Assembly (NCBI GenBank): GCA_003864495.1 | Contig: ML133388.1 | Coordinates: 248,738 to 312,737 of the forward strand | Source of the DNA: Nemopilema nomurai | Lineage: Eukaryota; Cnidaria; Scyphozoa; Rhizostomeae; Rhizostomatidae | Direction of reading: 5' to 3' | DNA length: 64,000 bases | In this document: piece by piece, positions 35,343 through 48,811 of the stretch | How the letters are laid out: each line of letters begins with the position of its first letter | Position numbering within the stretch: the stretch's first letter is position 1 | Made by a program: the position numbers and the translations under genes | Notes under the pieces: generated by a model | Seen by the model: the letters and a program-made list of their open reading frames with translations, nothing else | What the model was told of the DNA's origin: nothing | Database searches by the model: none

Positions 35343-38300
35343 CACAAATTTTCTACCCCTGCAGTGGAGTGGACTTAGGGCTTTGGCCTCGAATGCACTT
35401 GAAATTGCAGTTTGATGTGTTTGAAATCACGCTTGAGCCTATACTGCCTTGTGCGTGAATCGGCTTGCTTGACAGACGACGCCTGAACACATGATACTTT
35501 CGGTAGTGTTGTCTGGGGTTTAGGCCAATCTGAACTTTGATTTAAAAGCGATCTTCGCGATTATAGCCAAGTTGCTGCAGCCAACTACTAAGTGGACTGG
35601 GTACTAGTGCTACCGTAATTTCCATAGCAACAAGAAACACAGAAGTATAAAGAGTTCAAGCTTGATTCCGGGAAAGTATGGCGATGTAAAGTCGATGGGA
35701 GAGAAAAGATAAGCTTAACCAATCTCAGCCAATATCAGAAATGCCAACACCAAAGACAGTGTTGTATTTCTAGGTAATCCTTGTGCCAGTGAACGTATAA
35801 ACGGCACAAACAATACATCAGCTGAAAAGCCTCAAGTATTTGATGAAAATTTGGATTTACGAATGTCAGTAACTGCATAAAGCCAGTGCAAATACGGCTG
35901 GTCCCATTTGTATAAAGAGTAATCCAGTTTGGATTTGAGAACCACGCTTCTTACACATATAACCATATTAATGGCAGAGGCTCTGTTGTATGGGTTTTTG
36001 TCGCCATGGAGGAATTTCTCTTTCTCAAATCGAAGCACGCAAATATCAGCACACATATAATGAGCACCCAAATTAGCATAAGGTAACATAATCTGGTTCC
36101 CCGGCATAAAACACACTGCTTTTGTGTTATCTTTGTTTTTGTTTTAAGGAAAGTAAACAAAACAAAAAATATCTTCAGAGCGGTATTTGGACTTGTCAAG
36201 TTGGACTAATCTCTAAAAAAATATGTGTTCTGCTCACAACAGCTTCAGCTCTTGAAAATGTAAACCTGACAGTATGGGAACACGAGACCTCGTTTCTGTT
36301 TTGTTCACAGCTGAAGAAGCGAAGGTGAGCAATTCACACGTGGCTTTAATCGCAATCACTGGGATAAGAAACTCCCTTGACGAAAAAAACGATAGCAGGC
36401 ATACTGCGACCAAAAACGTTTTGCTCCTGTCCCATCATGTCTATTCCGGAATTAATCTAAAGCCCCATAAAGCGACTATTTCAACCTATCTTTGCTAATT
36501 AATCTTGGCTGTATATTCATGCAACTTTTTCCAAAGTACTTTTATATATACCTTAAAATTGTTGAAGCCAAGCAAATGTTGTGTCACTTAGAAGGGCAGA
36601 TTCTACCCTTGAAAACGCACTGTCCCAACTAGTAGCGACAGAAGTAAAAAGCGCTGGCTTGAACAAGGGATTGTAAAGACGGTTGTCATGGTGCTGTTGT
36701 GTTGCACATATTGGTGCCTCTCCTAATACCCAGCAATATTTCTTGATTTGTTTGTTACATCAAACATCAAATGTCCAACCATTATCGTTTTTAAATTATA
36801 CAATTTCGACGAAGATTCAAGTATTGTCAATGCCTTAATTGTTGCTGGCTTTAAAGTACAATTAGATGTAGGTGCTTGTGCAGTATCTTCTTTTTCCTTC
36901 CTTGCGCACGGAAAGACGATAGATATCGCATTACATTATACTGAAGGCAAGATTTTTTGCCGTACAGATGATCCCGTGCTCTTACCCAGGACAACTGGAA
37001 ACTAGTGTTCACTATGTACTTCATGTAAACAAGTGATCTTGCGTCATGTTTCACACCCTCATAAGGAATTTCAGACCTTGCTTGACGGGCTATTGTTTCC
37101 TAGCAACCGAGACCCTTGCAATTTTTCTTTCTTGTAAGAACACATAAACATTGCAAAATTGACGGAATGCAAGAAAAGGAAGTAAATACATCGTGTAAGC
37201 TCCAAGAGTCCTTGCATGTTGTGACGCAGTCAAGTAAATTGCTTTCCGGGGGTTAAATTACGGATGGGTTTGACAATACTAAATATGACATGACAGATAA
37301 AGTGACGTCACTATCAAGTAGTTTTGCAACCATTCCTTGTTGTGGAGGATTTATTTTTCTTTTTTCTTTTTTTTCTATTAAGGCTTATAGGCCGAAATGG
37401 CCCATCGCCAACACAATTATAGGAAAGGAGTAGGAGCAGCCAAGCTTTTCCTTTCTTTTCAACTCTTGTGCATCAAGCTTTTCATTTCTTTTCAACTCTT
37501 GTGCGTCATAGAAATCTTCCTGTTTTTAAGGGAGCTACTGTTTTTTTGTGTGTCAACATTAGGGTTTCCTCGTGGGTGTCATTTTTGATGTTCGTGTAAA
37601 TGGGTAATCACTTAAGCACCAATCCGACAAGCCAAAGACAGACTCGTATTGGCGTTTAAGCAGTAGGCTTTTGTTCAATCTCACTTCCAGTCCTCCATTT
37701 GCGTCCCCCTTCCGAGGCAGCTGTTTGGCAATCCTGCTCCCTTTAAGAATTAAATTTTCCCATTGGCTTTGGTTGGAAACGTCTAGAAGATGAGTTTGCA
37801 CTGTCTTTTCCACAGATCTCCTACAACTTTTCTTATGAATATCTAGATGACCTCTTCGGGTGTTTTTCCTTGAAGGTTCCTTTTCTTCCAAGCTTTCGTC
37901 ACGCAATCAGCTTAAAGGACTCTGTTGCTAGTAAATACACATCTGTCATTATTCTGTTAATCTCAAACGGAAAAGAAGCTAGAGGGCTTTTCATATCAGA
38001 AAGCAGAAAAGATGCTGAATTGTTTGCTGGCTGGATGCCTTACCTTCAAATGCTCCCAGCTAAGGTCGATTGGAGTCCCGGCTTCTTTATCTTACAAACT
38101 ACGTTTAACAAACTCATAATTGCACGGAGAAATGACTGACCAGGGTATCAAAGATTTTGACTTCTTATTGCCCGGCTAAATGGGAAGAGGGAAGATGTTT
38201 TTATGTTATGGATTCGACTGTCGGACAGGCTGGTCTAATAAAATGGGAAATCTTTTGCATCGAATGCAATTTAGGCCATGTAAAACTATGAGCAAATTTC

Positions 38301-41300
38301 AGGTTGCAGCGCATCATTCCTGTCATCACTGAAAATTGCCGATCCAGCCCGGGCGTCCGACCCTGTCCGGGCAATTGATCCAGGTCGGGCATTCGATTGA
38401 GCAACCGACCGAGTCAACCACCATGTTAAAGTGTTTTGAAGAGAGAAGTTTTGAAGGGCTGTAATGTTTACCAAAAGATTTCAGATCCCGTTCTTAACAA
38501 ACAGATTTCACCCGTGGCATCTTGTCGGATGTTTTCCAATTCCCCATTTCTTTAAAGAGCTTTCTCATTCTTCGCGTCACTGTAACCGCCGCTTCTTTGC
38601 TTGATTTTCCATTTCTGTGCTTGATATTTTGTGGCTCTGGCACCAAGGGTACTTTTAGAGCCGTGACAGAGATGGTAATGATGTATAACACTGGTCTGTT
38701 TACCAAACTTTTGCCAACATAATGGTGAAAAGTTTCACTGAGTACTGCGGTCTTAGCGAAAACAAACGGTGCTCAATAGCCGCGGTAAATGTCAGCGAAT
38801 TGGCAAATCCTTGTGTTCTACCGCCTGAACTTATCGCGACTTTTTCGATAGAAGGACAAACATAGCCGGCAAATACTCCAGCAGCAGCAATTTATATTTC
38901 AAATTATTTAATAAGCTGTACTGAGATTTCTTTAACTCCCAAAGTTAGGACAATTAACTAAACCTTGCTCTTTCGAGTTCTATAAATAATAAGGTAACTA
39001 TGTTTGAGTATCTCTTACAGATTACAAACACTGTTTGAGCAGGTCTTTGCCAGGCTAGTCTTTCATCTGCTGATATCAAACAAAGGTTCTAATTCGACAG
39101 AAGAACAACAACCACCAATCACATATCTGTACATGTACGTCCGTGGTAGGACCACAATCATTAGGGAGCTAGCGTTGCTGTTTTCAAGCCACTGGGATAA
39201 CCGTGGCTAGGACAATGTTAAATGATGCCTTTTGTTTCCCTAAATACTGAAAATTAACACGACAATGTTCAAATTCAAGCTTAAATCTATGCAAGTTGTT
39301 CACCACGGCTGCTGTTTTTCACCATACACATTCAAGCGACACACTGTGAGTTGTCTACTGTTCATAGTAAAAACATTCCACGTATGATGGGTGTATGAAT
39401 ACGGTATCACTTCTAATGCTTTATACCTAGCACCATTCACATCATGCATTTACTTAAATGCATTCATAGAGACGCCATTGTTTTAATCCCGAATTGCTTT
39501 TAATAATCTAGGCAGTTCGTGCGTTGATGTGTTTTTGGTTGGAGAAGAGTAAGATCATGCTTGTCATAAACAAGGCACGCCACAGTTTGTAATTCGCCTC
39601 TTCTGTAATTATGAATCCTCTTCTGGTTTTCAGGTCTGGATTTTGGAATTACTAGTGCATATGAGTTATTCAATCAATAACAAGGAAAATGAAAGGGGAA
39701 TGGGGAAGGCATGAAAATGCTTTGAATACTTGAATGAGAATACTTTTGATACCTCATCATTATTTGATGTATGAAAAAAGAGTGAAGAAGGGTGAAAGGG
39801 TCGACTATTCCTTAATCCAACCCTGTATACGTCATACCTTAATGTTGCATTTTGGTTTTTATTTCAAGAGGGCAGGCTATTTACCATCGGCCTCCATATC
39901 GATGATGTTCTTTGGACGTTTCGAACTGAATCAACCTCTAGAAATCTTTTTAAAAAAGTTAACCTTGATTTCCCTACAAAACTTCAGGTCGATTGGTTTT
40001 CATAATTCAATGCTGATGATTCATTTGACAACTTGCCTTTGTCTGTTTACCATTTATGCTTTAGAGCAACTATTAGCTCACCCGAAGAAATATTAAAATA
40101 CAAGGACGATCATGTTTGATATGATAAATTACCAACTAAACTAATGATAGTCACCACAGAATTAGCCATACCAAGTATTCACAAAAATCTCACCAGCTTT
40201 CTCATTTTCGACGGATGCATGAGTTTTCATTTCTCTTCATAACGGTAGTAGAAAGGTATTGTTGGTGTATTCTAATGGCGTTAATAAAGGGGGCAAATGC
40301 AATCAAGTTTTAAGCAGTCTCAGAGAATCTATCTTTGATCAATTGATCTCGCGTTGGGCTGAAGAATTCGGTCATGAAAAATGGAGTAGACGCGCAATCA
40401 TCAGGAATGTTGGCTACGTTACTAGCGTACCATCATAAACAAATAGTCTGATTGTCACTGAGAGAAAGTCTCTTGAAGGTTTATTTGGGGTTGGAGGGTC
40501 ATAAATGAGAAGCAATGAAAGGTGTTTATTGGTGTGAACAGTTGGGGGTAGGGGGTAAGGAACTAGAGGGATGGCTTGCAAAGATGAAAGCATAGATCTT
40601 TTGCAAATAAAGTCAAGGATACAATTGTAGTAAACTCTAAGCATTGGTATTCCACCTCTTCCAATGGGTTTTCCTCTGTCAGTCAGTTGTTATAATTCAT
40701 GGACTGAAATCGCTCGAACTGAATACTGACCTGTGCTTTTGGAAGTTGAAGCTATCTGTTGGTAGGCTTTAGATAATTGCAGAAAGTATGCAATAAAAGG
40801 TAGAGACAAATAGCTTTAAGTTTTGGATGTTTGGCTAGAAGTAATTAGAGCTTCTTAATGTCTTTGAGTGCGTTGTAGTTTCAACAGAATGTCTGTATCT
40901 GAATCTTGTGCAAGAGCTGACATACGCCAAACAGATGCACTTGAATCGTCTTGACGGCTTTAAAACTCGCTTCAATCTGATGTTTTCTTCCATTTCCTTC
41001 ACATAGTTAAGGGTCTTTATCTCAGTACCGTGCAGCAATGCATGGAAAATTTCCCATGAGTTCAACATCATCTCACCCTTAGTGAGTGTCCTTCAAATAA
41101 TCACGACTTTCTTAAGTCTTTCTGCTTAAAGCTACCTGTTATGTTTCTGACCCTTTTAAGAAGAAAGACCATACGGACGAGTCAAAAACTTTGGGTGAAG
41201 GGGGAAGCTTTCGTTTTAGCACACCACTGAAGGTAGGGAAGCTCTAAAGGAAAGAGAAATACATATAAGACATTCGTCGGACGCATCTTCATATGACAGA

Positions 41301-42418
41301 AAGATGGGGAGAAGAATCATTCCACTCAGATACGAAAAACTTGCACTGGATATCTCTTAACTGAAGCTAGATAGCAAGACATTTGACGACTTGAGCAATA
41401 AAATTTTAACGCCCACGCAAAATGATCGATTCTTTTCCTGCGCTGAAAAGTTTGCTACCATTGATTCCTTCAGTTAAATGAATGAAATATTTGACAAATC
41501 TAAGTATTCAATTCAGAAAAGTTAATTTTAGTTTTGAAATGACACCAATATTTTTCACAGATTTGACAACAGCAGAATGTTTTGCTATTTTATCTTTTAT
41601 CTGCAGTTTTCAGAAAAAGACTGCAATAAACGCATTATAAAGTAGTTTTAAATGTTTCAAGACTGCAATTGTGGATAAAGGAAGTTAAAAGTGTGTATCG
41701 ACTTATCAAGCCGACTCTACCAACGCAATATATACTTAATCTTCTTGCCTTGTTTAACTTTTTGATTTATGAGTTCAGTTTTTGCAAATAATAAAAGTGA
41801 TAGACTAATACAGGATTTGTGATTTGTTTGTTGTTTAAACAGTTGGTAAAATATTTATTCGCACAACATAAAACAAAATATTTCCTCGAATCCCCCCTTT
41901 CCTCTCTGAAATTTCCGTGTATGGTTCGTCCGTCATTACATTCAAGTTTGTTCAATGCCAGCAAAACCCATTCCATTTGGATTTTTTCTCCTTCAAAATA
42001 TTTTTGAACTATTCTTGCTGTTTCCCAACCAACGGGAGTGCGTTAAAGTAAGGGCAAAATTCAACAATTTCATTTCTTGTGTGATTAAAATTTGAAAGGA
42101 TGTGAAAAGAGTCGCAGCTTAAATGCTACTTAGCTTGGGTTTTGGCTCACCATACTTAATTAGATTGGAGGGACACAGCTTCGACAATTGGTAACGGAAC
42201 CAGCTTCCTTTAAGGGTGGCAGGTAACCACATACTTTGTAATCGGCTATCAGTCGAGTCTCTGCTGGCTCTCGTTGTCCTTTTGTGCAAATAATGAAAGA
42301 GTGCACCACGGAAAGCAAACTGGCACAAGCGGTGAAATCCAACAAGTAATCACAGATCCCCTTGTACTTATAGGGGCTTGCCTGCAGGAGATGACACCAT
42401 TTAAGCTGTCATCTATAG

Positions 42419-42420
<2 letters not shown>
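35343..42420. other. No supported gene; one small tandem duplication
   Basis: The longest frames are 37559-37906 minus (115 codons, very basic, no motif) and 39734-40096 plus (120 codons, no motif); both lie within the length range of other chance frames in this window. A GGGC/GATCC-like short repeat cluster occurs at about 38336-38400. Poly-pyrimidine runs occur at about 37350-37380. Confidence 0.45.
37441..37506. repeat. 33-bp direct tandem duplication
   Basis: CAAGCTTTTCCTTTCTTTTC and the following 13 bases (37441-37473) are repeated at 37474-37506 with one or two substitutions. Confidence 0.85.

Positions 42421-42458
<38 letters not shown>
42421..42458. repeat. (AT)n microsatellite
   Basis: An uninterrupted AT dinucleotide run of about 19 units. 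It keeps frames open on both strands here and explains the Ile-Tyr-rich translations. Confidence 0.97.
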
Positions 42459-42460
<2 letters not shown>

Positions 42461-45400
42461 TACAGCATTATAATGTATCATAACCTCATATAATCATGCT
42501 ACATAACAGAATTCAGTTGATTATTTCACAATCTACAATTTGAATCTTACAGTGAGAAGTTGCTCGTGATCATAATGGTAATAATGATTTAGTATAGCAG
42601 TTCATTAATCGACGACATATAGAATAGAAAGTGGCCTAAGATCTGTCCTTGTGGAAGCACACTTGCACCTAAAGCTGTTTTCAACAATGTAATCTCTGGG
42701 GCTGTGTCTTACTATGCCGAACAATGTTTGCTGAGTTTTTCCTTCTTCTAGTTTCCCATGATTAACTTGTCTAGAATTGGATCGGGGTTTCGAACTCCTT
42801 ATGCAGGTCTATTAAACGCACCTGTTGCAATCATCTTGGCGGAAAGGGACTTTTTGTTGACGGTAATTTCAAAAGTAATTATTGTAATATCATAATAATT
42901 AAAACAATATTTACTATTGCCGACTTAATTGTCTCTGTTGTTATCACAGTTGACGGAAAGATACAAGTAAAACTTTGTCAATTCCAATCGCTGTAAATGT
43001 TGTGCAAGTATTAGTTTATGGCTTGGACTCTTGATGGGAGCTTGGCTTCGAAACCGCCTGTTTTTGCATCTGGCACATACCCAAAAATGATGTATCTCCA
43101 CTTTCTCCTTGTGTTTCGGATTTCGAATGGCTTAGTAAGGTGGCTAGATTTTATTGAACATAGATTGTATTTCATATATCACATTTTTGTTTACATGGAC
43201 ATATTTGTGTTGAAGATTGTGGTAAACATACCTTCTACGAAGAATACTTTCTTTTTGTTCTCAGGGAATGGTTATAATGCATTTCTTGTCAACACGAATT
43301 GTTTTGTTCGATAAGTAGCGAGTGCGGAAGAATAATCGAAAAATAAAAAAATTGTGGTGACAAATCCTGTTGCCTATGACATGTACTTTATTATCGGCAT
43401 TTTATGAAAAAACGCCCGTGAAAAATGACAGGGATTACAGTAAAGAAAATTTTTTGTACTGTTGGGTTCTTCTAGGTTTAGGGAGCATACAACAGAGAAG
43501 CTTTGGGTTGGCCTTTTGGTCAGCTTTAATAATGAACTTTGCTTTTAGTGTAAAGCCAGCTGTGGTATCCTAACGGAAGCAGAGGCATCCTAGCAATCTT
43601 CAAAACGGAATGATAAAAGCTAAAGTATCATTTACATTTTTGCAGAAGGGTATGTAAGCCAATTAATGAATTAGGCGCTTTAAAGCTAAGTTTTCTTGTA
43701 TTAACTAAATGTATTACCCTGGGAAAATAATTAAAATAATAACAATAAATAATAACAGTGCACCTGTAACTTTGTCACGTGTTAAGGTAACGGCAAATGG
43801 AAATAAAACACTGTGCTATAACAGGCTCAGTGAATTTAATTGAACTGTTTTTCTGTCGACTGCGAATAACGAGGACTGCTAACTGCGGGAGACTGCAGAA
43901 ATCTGCGGTAAACTGCGGCTGATCGAGGCAATCTGCAAGACCAGCTCATGCAGACTTGCTTCGCTCCCTCTATATGTGTCTTCCCCATTTTATAGTATCC
44001 ATCACTTCACAGCAAGTTTATTAACTCGTTTATCGATCAGCTTCAAAAAGGAAACACAAGAAGTAGAAATTTTTGGTGCTAAAAATATTTCAAGAGAGCT
44101 AATTTAATTGGTCTCATGAATAAAAACTTTTTGTAGGTGTTAGCCTTGCAATTGGAACACAGATTACTGCCTAGCGTTGAAGATTGTTTAACTGATGTAA
44201 CCATTTGTACATTATTTAAGAATTATTTGTACATTACAACCCCCTATTTTTGTAAGGCTGTTTGAAACCCCGTCTCAACATAACTTCTTAAGGTTATCTA
44301 CCCCTCCAATGAAACCCTATTCTACCCTCAGCATTTTTTGCGTCGCATTTTGAGAAGGTTTTGGCATGAATTGCTCGCTCTCTTTACCATAATATGCACT
44401 TCCTCATGGCGTAAAGCTCTTGAAACAGAAAGTACTGATGTAGGGGAATACTTCAAAAATGTGGCAGCTAGCGCCGTGCCTAATTTGCAAGAAGTGTCTG
44501 TTTTGGTTCCGCCAACTTCATTAAATTGTAAAATCGTCAGGCACCTCCTTAAGTGCAAATCTTCATCTATTATTTCCTATGTGGTGTTAAACTGCACGAA
44601 CCACTTCTCTTTGGTGCTCATTACAAAATAGTCATGGTCGTGAATCAAACGGTAGTGTCCTTTAACACATTTGAATAGGAGTACATCGCTATTTCAAATA
44701 CAGCCATAAGTCTCTACACTTCTCCAGTTGTTAGGGAAGCCCTTCTTCAGTTCACGATACTATCTAAGCAGTACATATTTAAAAAAAGTCATTATCATCA
44801 TTTTTTCTATTCTGGTGAGTGTAACAGAAAAGAATTGTTCTTGTCCAGGGTTATTTTCGAGCTCTATTCGAATGGTTCTCTCTTTAAGCTTTCGATCGCT
44901 CTTTCTTTAAGAAAAGCAACAGCGGATTGGTTGCGTTATAACCAATCAGCGTCCAGTAGCGCTGCATTTAGAAGAATCCGTAGACAAGAGGCCTTTCTGT
45001 CTACATAAGAAGGGCTTTGTATTGAAACGTAGACGCAAAGACGATCTAGCTTGCATGATAGTACGAACATCATCGTTGCAACTTAATGAATAAAACAATA
45101 AAGCACTTTGAGAAGATGGTCCGTGCTGGCTTCTTGTGCAAATGTTGGATTTTGATGAAATTTTTAATCTTTACATAGTTTACTCAATGAAAACATTCGT
45201 GACAGTTTCATATTCGTCTGAAGCAGTTTTCTTTGCTAAATGTAATATATCTTAATCTGCTCTTCACTTGATCGAACTCGAGTGTAAAATCTAATGCATT
45301 TAAACTTTTTATTTTAAATAACTACTCTTTTGAGTCGAGGTCGAACTGATTAACGCCAGAATAAAGTACAAGAAATAGACTTGGCGATAAGATGATCTGG

Positions 45401-46116
45401 TTATGTGTGAAACGCCAACAGAGAAGGCAAACGGTTTCAAGAGAATTACCTCTTCTGAATACGCTAATAGAGTTTTCTCTTTTCTGTCAGTTAATGGTGC
45501 GGATTGGTGGTGTCATTTTGAGCGATTATTCAACACTCTGTCCTGTTGCGTTATTTTCGCTCTTAATTAATTCAGAGCGTTTTCTACTTTTCTGAATGTT
45601 TTTCTATCGTCTTAAAATATTATCTAATTTGTTGAAATTGCTTGCTGCAGGAGCTCGCTCTCAGAGAAAGATAGATGTTGTTCCCACCCACTGTTTAAGG
45701 CGGATATCCACTCAGTTTAAACAATAACTCGTGAAGCGGCAATGTCATGCTGAATGTCATTTAGAAGCAGCACCGAGCGAACATGTTATTACACCTGCCA
45801 GTTTTACGCTTGACCTTCTTCTAGAAGATCCTAGCCTTTTCGATCTTGCACCCAAGTGGCCTGTAAACGTGCTTCTAATGTGTTCACCTGAAACCAATAT
45901 GAAATCATTGCGACAATCATTGCTAGTCTCTTTGCTATTAGCTAAAGTACCAAATAAACCTGCTCGATGTCATTTTGTGATAAATGGCCAAACCGACGGA
46001 AATCTTCGTTTTAACGCATAGAGAGAAAAGCAGTAAATGAAAGCAAATGGAACTGAAGCAAATGAGAGCTTATTTGTCAGCCGGAAATTTAAGAGCTGTT
46101 TACAATGCTTTTTGAG
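42459..46116. other. No supported gene
   Basis: A patch at about 43858-43935 repeats an ACTGCGG-like motif several times. A + strand frame at 45731-46021 beginning with GTG (SFTLDLLLEDPSLFDLAPKW within) has a protein-like composition, but no motif and no supported start. Other frames are unremarkable. Confidence 0.4.
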
Positions 46117-46215
46117 TCCTACCAAAGCTGCGGTTACTCAAAGCCGCAGGCGACTCAAGCGAGAGTATTCGAAGCTACCACGTGGCGAATACTCTTCTGT
46201 TGAGATTTGGTAGGA
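46117..46215. repeat. 99-bp foldback forming a three-way junction
   Basis: The outer arms TCCTACCAAA (46117-46126) and TTTGGTAGGA (46206-46215) pair perfectly. Inside are two hairpins: CTGCGG/CCGCAG (46128-46133 with 46144-46149) and AGAGTATTCG/CGAATACTCT (46162-46171 with 46186-46195). It could be a foldback MITE or a structured RNA. No flanking duplication was identified. Confidence 0.75.
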
Positions 46216-48599
46216 AAGTCATTAATAGCTAATTCTATACTATAACTAGTTAATGTTTTTTTGATGCGATATTGTAGACGCAACACATTTTATGTTTGTT
46301 TGGATCAAAAGCGTCTCTTTTGAACGAACACTGTGTGACTTAAACATATATGTATTCATATTTCATCGTTTTTGATCGAGGGAAATCCTTGTTTTCCAGA
46401 GAAGGTCTCTTGAAGATTCTCTAGCTGAACGGGCTCAATGTTGTTTGTGATTCTTCAACTTGAAAAGACCATGTGGCCATGCATTATTTACGCTGCTGGG
46501 ATACAGAGTCCCTGGTTAACAATTCTTTAAGTTGGAAATTCTGAGCGAGCAGCAAAATATCCCACGATTCACTGCGAGCCACTAGCTGACGTAAATTGAA
46601 ATAGATAGATGTTTTTTGTTCGCTAAACACTGAGTCCTAAATAAATGGCATTGGAAAGATATCATGTAATCTAACTTGGCGCTTGGCCATCTTCTTTTAC
46701 CAACTCAATTTACTAAATGCCGGATGCAGAAGTTAGAGTTATTTTTTTGGTTTCATTATCATATTTCGTTCCTTCTACTGTTCTGCAAAATTTCTTTACG
46801 GTGCTATTTGCGCGGTGACCGTTAAAGCGTGATTTTGAGAAGATGAAGATTTTATTTGAAATTTCAAGTTTCTGTTCAATTTATGACAGTTGACGAAATC
46901 TGTCATTCTGAAGAAATGTAGCCCAAAGTAATGTAGCATCCTTCCTTCTTCGATTTCATTTCATACATATTTAAAGGAATGTGTTATACTACTTTACAAT
47001 GAAATATCCATCAGCGAAGCTTTGAATGTCTATGGCAGCAGTTATAGCAATGCATTTCTCATGTAAGATAAGTTCTTCATATTCGCCCCGAGTCAAGGCA
47101 ATGAACAAGAGCAGATTGTGAGTGGGGATCGCGATTTCTGATGATATTACTCGTTTTTAGTTTAACGTCACTTTGTAAAAAGGCACAAGGGCAAGATAAA
47201 AGATGACATTGGTTACTTTTGGTTTACTGACAAAGGTTACTTTTGTCGTGATGAAAAGGAGAAGCCGAACAGAGGAATGAAAAAGTGTCCGAAGCAAAAT
47301 CTTGAAATTTAAAACCAGAGGTAAATAAAGTTAAACAAGCTATAATTTCATTAGCAAAATTGAAGTTGGTTGAGCAGAAACGATCTTTTGGTCTCATTTT
47401 AACAGGCTTGACCCACGGCACAGAAGAAGTCAAAACTGGCGATCTACTTTTGAAAGCTCTAAATTCTTAGTTTCATCACAGCTGAATTGCATGCAGAGTT
47501 ATTGTCTGTTAGAAGGTCATCCATTATACATAGCCAATTGCGATTTTTAAAGCACCGATTATTTGATTGGCCAATAGAAGCGCTGAAAGTTATCGCGGCT
47601 TTGACATTAATTATGAATAAGCAATATTTACTATGAATGCCGGCCACTAGAGCAAAGTGCTTCATTCGTGGGCTTGGTACGCTGCTGAAGGCAACTGACG
47701 GAGAGCTAGCTCAAATCACTGCCTCTATATTGTGTGGCCACATGCAACTAAGGTTGCTCTTAAAGACAGCAAAGGAAGAAGATCTAGAGAAAGCTGAGTT
47801 GCCCATTTGGCATTCAAGAGGTTCACCATTCACTTTTACTATGCTTTTTTATCATTTTTATTTGAAAATGTCTTTGTCATTATCCCGCCTGCTCTGTGGT
47901 TTGATAATTTTTTGCTCGATGACAAAGGTCATTACAATGAACACCTAATAAACCATTTTGATGGACACAAATGAAAACGTTTGATGGACACTTATAATTT
48001 TCTTTGGCATAAAGCTGTACATTAGAGATTCGTCATTCTCAGGAACTGTTCCAAATGAAGGAAAGAAGATCATAGATACACTGGGAAAGAAACAATAAGT
48101 TATTAGGGAAACCCATTGATCGACAACGTTTTCAGCAGTTAATTTTCTTCATCAATTACTTATTTCTCAGTTTTAGTTCGTTTTTTAGAAGGGAAAAGAA
48201 CAGCAGCTTATATTTTGAGAAAACTAAGGGAAGGTGAATTTACTGCTTCAGCACTTTTATCCATTGCGTGTGCAAACCAAGGCGAATAGCAACTTTATTT
48301 TCAAAGAGAATTAATATTTCTATTCTAAACACAACTTTTTACCAATGATATATTTTCTTCTTGGTATTTTTCAACACCTACTCGATACTGAGTACGCTTG
48401 AAGCAAGCGCCGCGATCTCATTTTGTTTTAAAATTGTAGCGAAGTTAGAAGATTTCGATGTTACGAAGCGTTCGTCGATCCGCCCTGTCTACTTGGTTGA
48501 GTTAGTGACTTTCTCGTGTTCATTGGCACATGTTTAACGCTTTTGTCCCTGTGTCCAACACGCTTGATATTTGTATTTGTTTCTACTTGCATCCAAAGG
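46216..48599. other. No supported gene
   Basis: Short frames only. The + frame 47637-47948 is open for 103 codons but shows no motif. Confidence 0.45.
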
Positions 48600-48811
48600 T
48601 AGTTTTAGGACACTGAGAAGCTTAAGCTTATCGAGCAGTGTCCTGGTCCTTCCTCTCGATGTGACCACACCTCGTGATTCCTTATGCCTGGCATTACAGA
48701 GAGCTGGCCACTCTCCTTACTCTGTGTGAAAGTTTGGTCATGCCAGGGACTCGAACCACGGACCCTTGGGTCTGTAGTCAGCGCCTCTAACCACTGAGCC
48801 ATCCTCGCACG
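48600..48811 (-). mobile_element. tRNA-derived SINE
   Basis: The minus strand starts GTGCGAGGATGGCTCAGTGG. It has a pol III A box TGGCTCAGTGG (48791-48801) and B box GGTTCGAGTCC (48747-48757) at tRNA spacing, so the head 48737-48811 is tRNA-like. A non-tRNA body of ~130 bp follows. Near its 3' end is a hairpin with 9-bp arms, AGGACACTG and CAGTGTCCT (48607-48615 with 48636-48644). The tRNA-like head lacks a clean acceptor stem and continues into the body, so a SINE fits better than a functional tRNA gene. The exact 3' boundary is uncertain. Confidence 0.8.

Noticed and set aside
37559..37906. Basic 115-codon minus-strand ORF
   Set aside because: It has an ATG and a charged composition but no motif, no splice evidence and no length excess over background.
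38336..38405. Regularly spaced GGGC/GATCC-like motifs
   Set aside because: Short, imperfect and without consistent period; no array or operator structure could be supported.
48737..48811. Functional tRNA gene on the minus strand
   Set aside because: The A and B boxes are good, but the acceptor stem does not pair cleanly and the sequence continues into a SINE body with a terminal hairpin.
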